A stretch of 64,000 nt of DNA from NCBI GenBank assembly GCA_949361645.1, contig OX442423.1:2723066-2787065 (forward strand). The letters run 5' to 3'. This DNA comes from Spongilla lacustris (lineage: Eukaryota; Porifera; Demospongiae; Spongillida; Spongillidae). Each line of letters starts with the position of its first letter. The stretch's first letter is position 1. The notes below the pieces were generated by a model. The model was not told where the DNA came from and did no database searches. It saw only the letters and a list, made by a program, of their open reading frames with translations. Below are positions 1 to 11,587 of this stretch, one piece after another. Made by a program: the position numbers and the translations under genes.

Positions 1-1390
1 CTATGGTGTTGTGCATGTGAAGTAGTGCCATCCCTATTATGGTGCTGAAGTAATGCCATGGGTGAAGTATGTGTGCTTATTGTGTAGTGCTATAGTGCTG
101 ATTGTGTAGTGCTAAGGTGCTGATTATGTAGTGCTCTGGTGCTGATTGTGTAGTGCTAAGGTGCTGATTGCGTAGTGCTATGGTGCTGATTGTGTAGTGC
201 TAAGGTGCTGATTGTGTAGTGCTAAGGTGCTGATTGTGTAGTGCTATGGTGCTGATTGTGTAGTGCTATGGTGCTGATTGTGTAGTGCTATGGTGCTGAT
301 TGTGTAGTGCTATGGTGCTGATTGTGTAGTGCTATGGTGCTGATTGTGTAGTGCTATGGTGCTGATTGTGTACTGCTGTGATGCTAATAGTGTAATGCTA
401 TGGTGCTGCATTTATGAAGTAGGGCTATGGTGCAGTGTTTGTGACGTAGTGCTATGGGTTATATAAATGGAGGGGGTGCTACACGCCATCCTAAAAGTTC
501 TAATATAGATCAGATCTCTACCCCCTCCCCCCTCGGCCTATAGACATGCTCATTTATATGCACCCCCCACCTTCCTACACGCCTGATAGTGCTATACTTG
601 TGAAGTAGTGCTATGGTGCAGTGACTGTGAAGGAGTGCTTGGTACAGTGGCTGTGAAGTAGTGCTATGGTGCAGTGCTTGTGCGAGGAAGCAAGGGCCAT
701 GGGGGCCATTGCCTCCATTTTATTGTTGTAGAGGGGCATTGCCCCCCCCCCCCCTCCCCCCCTCACCTTTATTCTGTATGATGTTTAGAAGTATAAATGG
801 AGGGGGGAGTGGTATACGCATCCTAAAATTTCTGAGTCAGGTCCTCAACCTATAGACACATTTATTTGTACCCCCCACCTTTAAATACCTTACTACACAC
901 CTGATGGTGGCACTGTGCTTCTGAAGTAGTACCATGGTGCTATGCTTGTGAAGTGGTGTTGTGGTGCTTATTGTGTAGTGCTATGGGCTGTGTTTATCAA
1001 GTAGTGCTATTGTGCAATGCTATGGTGCTGTGTTTGTGAAGCATGTGAAGTAGTGCTATAGTGTTGTGCATATGAAGTAGTGCCATCCCTGTTTAGTGCT
1101 GAAGTTAGTGCTATGGTGTTGATTGGTTAGTACTATGGTGCTGATTTTGTAGTGCTATGGTGCTGATTGTGTAGTGCTATGGTGCTGATTGTGTAGTGCT
1201 ATGGTGCTGATTGTATACTGCTATGGTGCTAATAGTGTAATGCTATGGTGCTGAATTTATGAAGTAGAGCTATGGTGCAATGCTTGTGAAGTAGTGCTAT
1301 GGTGTTGTGCCTGTGAAGTAGTGCTATGGTGCAGCGCCTGTTAAGAAATGCTAGTATAGTGCTGTGCTTGTGAAATAGTGCTTTTTATGG
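1..1390 (+). repeat. 22-bp minisatellite (gtgctatggtgctgattgtgta)
   Basis: Units close to gtgctatggtgctgattgtg + ta repeat head to tail at about 60-380 and 1105-1250. Degenerate gtgctatggtgc / gtgaagta units lie between them. A diverged non-tandem insert with C-runs and G-runs lies at about 470-900. The related reverse-complement array occupies 6495-9080. Confidence 0.85.
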
Positions 1391-1641
1391 TGGGCTACTA
1401 CAGATCAAAGACAACTTGTTACCCAATTTGTTTCAGGAGTATTGGTAATTGCTATAGGAAGGTTAGCCCTTAATCCTCATTTGAAAAGACAACAGTTTGC
1501 ACCACCCATTTTCATGTTAATTGGGAATGGGCTTGTGACTCATGTACACATCTGATGCTCCTTGAAATCTTCCTTTTTGAAAGCGTACTATACCTTTAAT
1601 TAATGTTCATGTATAGTTTACAGCCCCCTTTTAATGGGATG

Positions 1642-2030
1642 CAATGCCCAAGCAATGGAGCGGGAAATATGCACTAACTTTGCACTGCCATATTACCGTA
1701 ACGGATAATATACAAATCAACGATCTGGACAAATCAATAGCTACAGGACTTCACTATGTATGTTCCGAATTTGACGCGTTTTCAACACTCGCACCTCGAG
1801 AAATGTGGATTTCTAACCCGCGGGGTTAACGAATGCTGTACCCGCTGCACGAAAAATACGTAGATTACAAGAATCGATTTCCACAGAGAGAAATGGTGTG
1901 GGAACAAGTGTACGAAATTTGAAAGGAAAAGGTTGTACCGTTGCGAAGATGTGCTGTTAAGTGTAGCGTGCAATTTTTATAGTGATAAAATTATAACCCC
2001 ACAAGCCCGATTTTGCTGGACACTGTCCCA
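1642..2030 (+). mobile_element. MITE-like repeat, copy 1
   Basis: The segment ends in a GGGACAGTGTCC-type terminus (here as gacactgtccc) and has a core with taacggataatatacaaatc and caatagctacagg. The same sequence recurs at 9480-9857 and, inverted, at 5854-6242. The core is distantly similar to the foldback element at 27651-28474 and the copy at 53521-53905. It encodes nothing recognisable; non-autonomous DNA transposon status is inferred from copy number and shared termini. Confidence 0.6.
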
Positions 2031-2272
2031 CATACATACACACACATACATACATACATACATACATACACAGACACAGACCATACATTCATACATACAT
2101 ACACAGACACAGACCATACATTCATACATACATACACACATACATACACACATGCATTCATACATACACACATGCATTCATACATACACATACATACACA
2201 TACATACATACACACACATACTTACACACAAACATTCATACATACACATACATACATACATAATAATAATAA
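2031..2272 (+). repeat. CATA/CACA microsatellite
   Basis: Imperfect (cata)n with cagaca and cattca interruptions, ending in (aat)n. Open frames here translate as YIHT repeats and are not genes. Mirrored at 5612-5853. Confidence 0.95.
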
Positions 2273-2703
2273 TATGCCATCGCATTATACAAGTATAACA
2301 CGTTTGGAGGAAGAGACTAGACATAGTTGAGAACACATATATCACCAAGCTAACAACATTCAAAGTTCTACAGCATCTACATCTGCTTTTGACCAAAAAT
2401 GTGTTTTACGGAGATGGATTTTAACTCCTTTAGCGCATGTAGACCTGAAGTGGCAATCTGAGGCTGGGCACAGCATAGATTGGGTGTATTGGTTGGTAGA
2501 TGCTTCACCAGCTTGTACCTTGTGTTTGTGGTGTTGATGTATCTTAATGCCTTTTTATAGAGTTTGAAGTAAAGGAACATAGAGGGACAGGGCATGAAAA
2601 GTCACTAGGAGGGTGAGTAGCCCTTGGAGGGTGGGTGAGAGGGTGGGTAGCCCTTGCATGTTGACCATGTTTTTTGGGTGTTATGACTTCTCAGATATTT
2701 CTC

Positions 2704-2890
2704 ACTCACATACATACATACATACATACATACATACATACATACATACATACATACATACATACAGACACATACATTCATATATACATACACGCATACA
2801 TACACACACATACATACACACACACATACATACATACATACATACAAACATACATACATACACACCACACACACATACACACCACACATT
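2704..2890 (+). repeat. CATA microsatellite
   Basis: (cata)n followed by (caca)-rich sequence; mirrored at 4994-5180. The intervening 2416-2703 and the following 2900-3340 are non-repetitive but show no coding signal I can support. Confidence 0.95.
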
Positions 2891-3345
2891 CATCACATGC
2901 AGCATTGCATGGAGCTTGCACTTAAATATAATATACTTGTGTGCCTTGAAAGGAATACCTATATTATTCTTATTATTTAGTTTCATTAGAGATCCTAGAT
3001 TTACGAGAATGCAAGAAACTACATAGTAAGCAATACAGATACATGACATTGGTAGCAGTTGACAACCCATTTTAAGCCCAGAGACAGATCATCCTTTGCA
3101 CCATGCATGTCACCTCGGATGTATACATTGCCACAGCTTCCTACAGATAAGACCTGCCTCATATTGTTCTTATTAGTTACCATGGCAACTAGATACAGCA
3201 GTACTCAGACTTAGTCACTTTGTACAGCCGCCTTAGATGTCAGTGCCACACTTCATAGGAAGGCAGGGGTAGAGAAGAGGGAGTCAGGGTGGAATACATA
3301 TCTACATACATGTTGAGTACTTTATTAGGCAATGCAACTGCACTA

Positions 3346-3381
<36 letters not shown>

Positions 3382-3874
3382 CTGCACAGACACACACACA
3401 GCAATTATGTGTAATAACATGAACATGGACTCAATGATTGAACTCGTTTAATGTAACAGGAAAGCGGTACATGTACATCATCATAGCATGCATAGTAATG
3501 TTTCACAAAAGGGGGGGGTCCACGGGCAACCGACCGATCCCGACCAACAAGTAGACAATAGTGCGCATCAAATAGAATAACTAGCAGCCGACCAGCCGTA
3601 CCTAACGCGAGCACACGTACACAGGTTTAGTCCGTGGCGGGCAACGTAGTAAGGTTAGCGTTAACTATCGCGTCTCTATACATGTATTAGTACAGTTGCA
3701 ATTAAGAATAAAATAATACACAGGGGGGAGGGGCCAGCTGTACTACCAGTACCGTCCGTTCTAGCTCCGGTTCGGGGTCGTGAAGGTCACGTCACGTTCC
3801 CATCTACTTCTCGTTATTATTCGATTCCATAAAACTCGCCATAAAAAATTGAGGACGCAACCCGATTGCGTCAT

Positions 3875-4009
3875 AAACGTTGCTTTTGGTGATTGCGGGA
3901 AATACCGAATCACGAATTGGCCTAAATATACGAGTATATTACCGTGCTTTGGTAATTTCAGATAATACCGAATCAAAAATTTAGGAATTGGCCTAAATAT
4001 ACACGGACC
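3875..4009. other. 135-bp spacer at the palindrome centre
   Basis: This asymmetric stretch separates the arms: the left arm ends in gcgtcat and the right arm begins with atgacgc. The spacer is related to 17158-17298, where the same sequence continues linearly. That shows that left arm plus spacer is the ancestral order and that the right arm was joined on after cacggacc. Confidence 0.9.
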
Positions 4010-4502
4010 ATGACGCAATCGGGTTGCGTCCTCAATTTTTTATGGCGAGTTTTATGGAATCGAATAATAACGAGAAGTAGATGGGAACGTGACGTGACCT
4101 TCACGACCCCGAACCGGAGCTAGAACGGACGGTACTGGTAGTACAGCTGGCCCCTCCCCCCTGTGTATTATTTTATTCTTAATTGCAACTGTACTAATAC
4201 ATGTATAGAGACGCGATAGTTAACGCTAACCTTACTACGTTGCCCGCCACGGACTAAACCTGTGTACGTGTGCTCGCGTTAGGTACGGCTGGTCGGCTGC
4301 TAGTTATTCTATTTGATGCGCACTATTGTCTACTTGTTGGTCGGGATCGGTCGGTTGCCCGTGGACCCCCCCCTTTTGTGAAACATTACTATGCATGCTA
4401 TGATGATGTACATGTACCGCTTTCCTGTTACATTAAACGAGTTCAATCATTGAGTCCATGTTCATGTTATTACACATAATTGCTGTGTGTGTGTCTGTGC
4501 AG

Positions 4503-4538
<36 letters not shown>

Positions 4539-7500
4539 TAGTGCAGTTGCATTGCCTAATAAAGTACTCAACATGTATGTAGATATGTATTCCACCCTGA
4601 CTCCCTCTTCTCTACCCCTGCCTTCCTATGAAGTGTGGCACTGACATCTAAGGCGGCTGTACAAAGTGACTAAGTCTGAGTACTGCTGTATCTAGTTGCC
4701 ATGGTAACTAATAAGAACAATATGAGGCAGGTCTTATCTGTAGGAAGCTGTGGCAATGTATACATCCGAGGTGACATGCATGGTGCAAAGGATGATCTGT
4801 CTCTGGGCTTAAAATGGGTTGTCAACTGCTACCAATGTCATGTATCTGTATTGCTTACTATGTAGTTTCTTGCATTCTCGTAAATCTAGGATCTCTAATG
4901 AAACTAAATAATAAGAATAATATAGGTATTCCTTTCAAGGCACACAAGTATATTATATTTAAGTGCAAGCTCCATGCAATGCTGCATGTGATGAATGTGT
5001 GGTGTGTATGTGTGTGTGGTGTGTATGTATGTATGTTTGTATGTATGTATGTATGTATGTGTGTGTGTATGTATGTGTGTGTATGTATGCGTGTATGTAT
5101 ATATGAATGTATGTGTCTGTATGTATGTATGTATGTATGTATGTATGTATGTATGTATGTATGTATGTATGTATGTGAGTGAGAAATATCTGAGAAGTCA
5201 TAACACCCAAAAAACATGGTCAACATGCAAGGGCTACCCACCCTCTCACCCACCCTCCAAGGGCTACTCACCCTCCTAGTGACTTTTCATGCCCTGTCCC
5301 TCTATGTTCCTTTACTTCAAACTCTATAAAAAGGCATTAAGATACATCAACACCACAAACACAAGGTACAAGCTGGTGAAGCATCTACCAACCAATACAC
5401 CCAATCTATGCTGTGCCCAGCCTCAGATTGCCACTTCAGGTCTACATGCGCTAAAGGAGTTAAAATCCATCTCCGTAAAACACATTTTTGGTCAAAAGCA
5501 GATGTAGATGCTGTAGAACTTTGAATGTTGTTAGCTTGGTGATATATGTGTTCTCAACTATGTCTAGTCTCTTCCTCCAAACGTGTTATACTTGTATAAT
5601 GCGATGGCATATTATTATTATTATGTATGTATGTATGTGTATGTATGAATGTTTGTGTGTAAGTATGTGTGTGTATGTATGTATGTGTATGTATGTGTAT
5701 GTATGAATGCATGTGTGTATGTATGAATGCATGTGTGTATGTATGTGTGTATGTATGTATGAATGTATGGTCTGTGTCTGTGTATGTATGTATGAATGTA
5801 TGGTCTGTGTCTGTGTATGTATGTATGTATGTATGTATGTGTGTGTATGTATGTGGGACAGTGTCCAGCAAAATCGGGCTTGTGGGGTTATAATTTTATC
5901 ACTATAAAAATTGCACGCTACACTTAACAGCACATCTTCGCAACGGTACAACCTTTTCCTTTCAAATTTCGTACACTTGTTCCCACACCATTTCTCTCTG
6001 TGGAAATCGATTCTTGTAATCTACGTATTTTTCGTGCAGCGGGTACAGCATTCGTTAACCCCGCGGGTTAGAAATCCACATTTCTCGAGGTGCGAGTGTT
6101 GAAAACGCGTCAAATTCGGAACATACATAGTGAAGTCCTGTAGCTATTGATTTGTCCAGATCGTTGATTTGTATATTATCCGTTACGGTAATATGGCAGT
6201 GCAAAGTTAGTGCATATTTCCCGCTCCATTGCTTGGGCATTGCATCCCATTAAAAGGGGGCTGTAAACTATACATGAACATTAATTAAAGGTATAGTACG
6301 CTTTCAAAAAGGAAGATTTCAAGGAGCATCAGATGTGTACATGAGTCACAAGCCCATTCCCAATTAACATGAAAATGGGTGGTGCAAACTGTTGTCTTTT
6401 CAAATGAGGATTAAGGGCTAACCTTCCTATAGCAATTACCAATACTCCTGAAACAAATTGGGTAACAAGTTGTCTTTGATCTGTAGTAGCCCACCATAAA
6501 AAGCACTATTTCACAAGCACAGCACTATACTAGCATTTCTTAACAGGCGCTGCACCATAGCACTACTTCACAGGCACAACACCATAGCACTACTTCACAA
6601 GCATTGCACCATAGCTCTACTTCATAAATTCAGCACCATAGCATTACACTATTAGCACCATAGCAGTATACAATCAGCACCATAGCACTACACAATCAGC
6701 ACCATAGCACTACACAATCAGCACCATAGCACTACAAAATCAGCACCATAGTACTAACCAATCAACACCATAGCACTAACTTCAGCACTAAACAGGGATG
6801 GCACTACTTCATATGCACAACACTATAGCACTACTTCACATGCTTCACAAACACAGCACCATAGCATTGCACAATAGCACTACTTGATAAACACAGCCCA
6901 TAGCACTACACAATAAGCACCACAACACCACTTCACAAGCATAGCACCATGGTACTACTTCAGAAGCACAGTGCCACCATCAGGTGTGTAGTAAGGTATT
7001 TAAAGGTGGGGGGTACAAATAAATGTGTCTATAGGTTGAGGACCTGACTCAGAAATTTTAGGATGCGTATACCACTCCCCCCTCCATTTATACTTCTAAA
7101 CATCATACAGAATAAAGGTGAGGGGGGGAGGGGGGGGGGGGGCAATGCCCCTCTACAACAATAAAATGGAGGCAATGGCCCCCATGGCCCTTGCTTCCTC
7201 GCACAAGCACTGCACCATAGCACTACTTCACAGCCACTGTACCAAGCACTCCTTCACAGTCACTGCACCATAGCACTACTTCACAAGTATAGCACTATCA
7301 GGCGTGTAGGAAGGTGGGGGGTGCATATAAATGAGCATGTCTATAGGCCGAGGGGGGAGGGGGTAGAGATCTGATCTATATTAGAACTTTTAGGATGGCG
7401 TGTAGCACCCCCTCCATTTATATAACCCATAGCACTACGTCACAAACACTGCACCATAGCCCTACTTCATAAATGCAGCACCATAGCATTACACTATTAG

Positions 7501-7883
7501 CATCACAGCAGTACACAATCAGCACCATAGCACTACACAATCAGCACCATAGCACTACACAATCAGCACCATAGCACTACACAATCAGCACCATAGCACT
7601 ACACAATCAGCACCATAGCACTACACAATCAGCACCATAGCACTACACAATCAGCACCTTAGCACTACACAATCAGCACCTTAGCACTACACAATCAGCA
7701 CCATAGCACTACGCAATCAGCACCTTAGCACTACACAATCAGCACCAGAGCACTACATAATCAGCACCTTAGCACTACACAATCAGCACTATAGCACTAC
7801 ACAATAAGCACACATACTTCACCCATGGCATTACTTCAGCACCATAATAGGGATGGCACTACTTCACATGCACAACACCATAG
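4010..7883 (-). repeat. Right arm of the perfect palindrome
   Basis: This is the exact reverse complement of 1-3874. It carries mirrored copies of the CATA microsatellites (4989-5180 and 5612-5853), the MITE-like repeat (5854-6242) and the 22-bp minisatellite (about 6495-7883). The two-fold axis lies at 3942. Confidence 0.95.
5854..6242 (-). mobile_element. MITE-like repeat, copy 2 (in right palindrome arm)
   Basis: Exact reverse complement of 1642-2030, present because of the palindrome. Confidence 0.6.
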
Positions 7884-9080
7884 CACTACTTCACATGCTT
7901 CACAAAAACAGCACCATAGCATTGCTTAGCACTGCACAATATCACTACTTGATAAACGCAGCACCATAGCACTACACAATAAGCACCACAGCAAGCATAG
8001 CACCATGGCACTACTTCAGAAGCACGATGCCACCATCAGGTGTGTAGTAAGGTATTTAAAGGTGGGGGGTACAAATAAATGTGTCTATAGGCTGAGGACC
8101 TGACATAAATTTTAGGATGGTGTATAGATCGTACTGAATAAAGGTGAGGGGGGGGGGGGGGGGTCAATGCCTCCCTATGACAATAAAATGGGGGTAATGG
8201 CCCCCATGGCCCTTGCTTCCTCACACAAGCACTGCACCATAGCACTACGTCACAAGCACTGCACCATAGCACTACGTCACAAGCACTGCACCATAGCACT
8301 ACGTCACAAGCACTGCACCATAGCACTACGTCACAAGCACTGCACCATAGCACTACGTCACAAGCACTGCACCATAGCACTACATCACAAGCACTGCACC
8401 ATAGCACTACGTCACAAGCACTGCACCATAGCACTACGTCACAAGCACTGCACCATATCAGTATGCAATCAGCACCATAGCACTACGTCACAAGCACTGC
8501 ACCATAGCACTACGTCACAAGCACTGCACCATAGCACTACGTCACAAGCACTGCACCATAGCACTACGTCACAAGCACTGCACCATAGCACTACGTCACA
8601 AGCACTGCACCATAGCACTACGTCACAAGCACTGTACCATAGCACTACGTCACAAGCACTGCACCATAGCACTACATCACAAGCACTGCACCATAGCACT
8701 ACGTCACAAGCACTGCACCATAGCACTAAGTCACAAGCACTGCACCATAGCACTACGTCACAAGCACTGCACCATATCAGTATGCAATCAGCACCATAGC
8801 ACTACTTCACAAGCACAGAACGATGGCACTACTTCACTAGTACTGCACCATAGCACTACGTCACACAGAGGCACTCTGCTTCATAAATGCAGCACCATAG
8901 CACTACACAATCAGCACCATAGCACTACTTCACCCATGCATGGCACTACTTCAGCACCATAACGGGTACTGCACAATAGCACTACTTCACAAGCACAACA
9001 CCATAGCACTACTTTACAAGCACAGTAATAAAATAGCACTTCTTATAACTGGCACTGCACCATAGCACTAGTTTGTGTTG
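7884..9080 (-). repeat. Minisatellite continuing beyond the palindrome
   Basis: Degenerate units of cagcaccatagcactacaca / cttcacaagcac type, the reverse complement of the 22-bp family. A 27-bp array is embedded at 8224-8815. Minor G- and C-runs occur. Confidence 0.85.
8224..8815 (+). repeat. 27-bp minisatellite, about 20 units
   Basis: The unit is catagcactacgtcacaagc followed by actgcac, repeated with near identity and broken once by an atcagtatgcaatcagcac junction at about 8457-8475 that recurs at the end (8776-8794). So two sub-arrays share the same end unit. Because 27 is divisible by three, a frame stays open on each strand; this is not taken as coding. Confidence 0.9.
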
Positions 9081-9479
9081 CTAACGTTGTGCAAAGAAGG
9101 CGGCAAGACTTATAGTACATGTAGTATACAGTAAGGCTTAGCAATCGTACTTGTCCCCGGAAAGCCTTTTCCTAAATGAATCAATCACCACCCTCCTGAT
9201 GTCTGCGATGTATTATAATGTGGCTATGAGTGCGTACGTACCGAGTTGGCACGAGAGTCCACGTGCATTGCACGATCGCCTCAATTACTTGTTAACTTTA
9301 CTTCGCTAATCGCTAGTTGTAAAGTCAAAGCCAGCCGTAACGAGATTGTTTCCACTTTAATTTCCAGCAAGCAAAAGTGGTACTGGGTCTTTGGGGCGGA
9401 GAATAGGCGGAGCCAGATATAAATTGCATATTCATGTGCTCGGAAGAACGGGAAGCGCGTTAAGATACATTGGTGGCGC
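9081..9479. other. Non-repetitive spacer, no gene recognised
   Basis: Single-copy-looking sequence between the minisatellite and MITE copy 3. One minus-strand frame of about 90 codons (9281-9559) runs into the repeat and has no recognisable motif. Confidence 0.6.
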
Positions 9480-9857
9480 GAATGGAGCGGGAAATATGCA
9501 CTAACTTTGCACTGCCATATTACCGTAACGGATAATATACAAATCAACGATCTGAACAAATCAATAGCTACAGGACTTCACTATGTATGTTCCGAATTTG
9601 ACGCGTTTTCAACACTCGCACCTCGAGAAATGTGGATTTCTAACCCGCGGGGTTAACGAATGCTGTACCCGCTGCACGGAAAATACGTAGATTACAAGAA
9701 TCGATTTCCACAGAGAGAAATGGTGTGGGAACAAGTGTACGAAATTTGAAAGGAAAAGGTTGTACCGTTGCGAAGATGTGCTGTTAAGTGTAGCGTGCAA
9801 TTTTTATAGTGATAAAATTATAACCCCACAAGCCCGATTTTGCTGGACACTGTCCCA
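9480..9857 (+). mobile_element. MITE-like repeat, copy 3
   Basis: Nearly identical to 1642-2030 (for example gatctgaac versus gatctggac). Like the first copy it is followed directly by a tetranucleotide array. Similarity resumes after the array at 10230-10392 and 2262-2415 (aataataat, then tatcgcattatacaag), so the microsatellite sits inside a longer repeated unit. Confidence 0.6.
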
Positions 9858-10412
9858 TGTGTGTATGTATATATGAATGTATGTGTCTGTATGCATGTGT
9901 GTGTGTGTGTGTATGAATGTGTGTCTGTGTGTAAGTATGTATGTGTATGTATAAATGTATGTGTATGTATGCATGTGTGTATGTTATGGTATGTATGCCC
10001 ATACATACACACATACATACATACACACATACATACATACATACATACATACATACATACATACATACATACATACATACATACATACATACATACATAC
10101 ATACATACATACATACATACATACATACATACATACATACATACATACATACATACATACATACATACATACATACATACATACACACATACATACATAC
10201 ACACATACATACATACATACATACATAATAATAATAATAATAATAATAATATGCTATCGCATTATACAAGTATAACACGTTTGGAGGAAGAGACTAGACA
10301 TAGTTTGAGAACACATATATCAACAAGCTAAAAACATTCAAAGTACACAGCATCTACATCTGCTTTTGACCAAAGATGTGTTTTACGGAGATGCATACAT
10401 ACATTCATACAT

Positions 10413-10473
<61 letters not shown>

Positions 10474-11342
10474 TACATACATATTTACATACATACATTC
10501 ATACATACACACACATACATACATACACACACATACACACATACATACTTACACAGACACATACATTCATACATACACATACATACATACATACATACAT
10601 AAATACACACACATATACATACATACATACACATACACATACATACATACTTACACAGACACATACATTCATACATACACATACATACATACATACATAC
10701 ATATATAAATACATACATACACACATACATACATAAATACACATACATACATACATACATACATAAATACATACATACATACATACATACATACATACAT
10801 GTGCATACATACATACATAAATACATACATACATTCATACATTATGTATGTATGTATGTGTGTGTATGTATGGTATGTATACACACATACGTACATATGT
10901 GTGTATGTATGTGTGTATGTATGTATGTATGTATGTATGTATGTATACATGTATGTATGTATGTATACATGTATGTATGTATGTATACATGTATGTATGT
11001 ATGTATACATGTATGTATGTATGTATGTATGTATGTATGTATGTATGTATGTATACATGTATGTATGTATGTTTGTATGTGTGTGTATTTATGTATGTGT
11101 GTATGTATGTATCGATGTGTATATGTCTGTGTGAATGTATGAATATATGTATGTGTATGTATGTATGTATGTATGTATGTATGTATGTATGTATGTGTCT
11201 GTGTGTATGTGTCTGTGTGTATGTATGTGTGTATGTATGGTGTATGCCCATACATACACACATACATACACACAGACACATACATACATACATACATACA
11301 ACATACACACATACATACGCACAGACACATACATACATACAT

Positions 11343-11377
<35 letters not shown>

Positions 11378-11396
11378 TACATACATACATACATAC
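9858..11396. repeat. Alternating TGTA / CATA arrays
   Basis: Blocks of (tgta)n and (cata)n alternate: TGTA-rich 9858-9997, CATA 10000-10230, CATA/CA 10390-10840, TGTA 10845-11245, CATA 11248-11396. Two switches share the junction atgcccata (about 9995 and 11245). Adjacent opposite blocks are reverse complements and could form long hairpins. The open frames here are repeat translations. Confidence 0.95.
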
Positions 11397-11514
11397 TGTA
11401 GTATCTTATTGTATATGTATATGCATATCCGTACGCGCATGCGCATTGCCATTGCATTATGCTCTTTTTGTAATAGTCATGGCGTCTTTGTGAGAGCTCT
11501 CTTAGAACATAACA
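11397..11514 (+). repeat. Left LTR (118 bp)
   Basis: Starts TGTAGTATC and ends GAACATAACA, identical to 16207-16324. It is unusually short for this superfamily. It contains a GCGCATGCGC palindrome at 11435-11444. Confidence 0.92.
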
Positions 11515-11533
11515 GTGGCGACGAGGGTGTACA
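11515..11533 (+). other. Putative primer-binding site
   Basis: The sequence gtggcgacgagggtgtaca lies immediately after the LTR, where a tRNA 3' end would anneal. A tggcga start is common in gypsy elements; the exact tRNA was not determined. Confidence 0.55.
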
Positions 11534-11587
11534 GAATGGAACCTTCACGTGGCGTAGAACCGTTTGACCCAACGTTAGAGCAGATTG

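Larger units (their letters stand above)
1..3874 (+). repeat. Left arm of a perfect 7.9-kb palindrome
   Basis: Every position x in 1-3874 that I compared pairs with position 7884-x on the opposite strand, including microsatellites and all open frames, so the arms look 100% identical. The arm starts at or before base 1 of the window. It contains a 22-bp minisatellite, a MITE-like repeat, two CATA microsatellites, a CA tract and a unique 3' segment (about 2900-3874). No gene is recognised in it; its open frames are repeat translations. Perfect identity over unstable microsatellites means a very recent inverted duplication or an assembly/read-foldback artefact. Confidence 0.95.

Noticed and set aside
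8167..8799. 210-codon open frame with HSTTSQALH repeats
   Set aside because: Translation of the 27-bp minisatellite; open only because the unit length is divisible by three.
2013..11567. Many frames rich in YIHT, YVCM or CVCV
   Set aside because: Translations of CATA, TGTA, GT and CA microsatellites.
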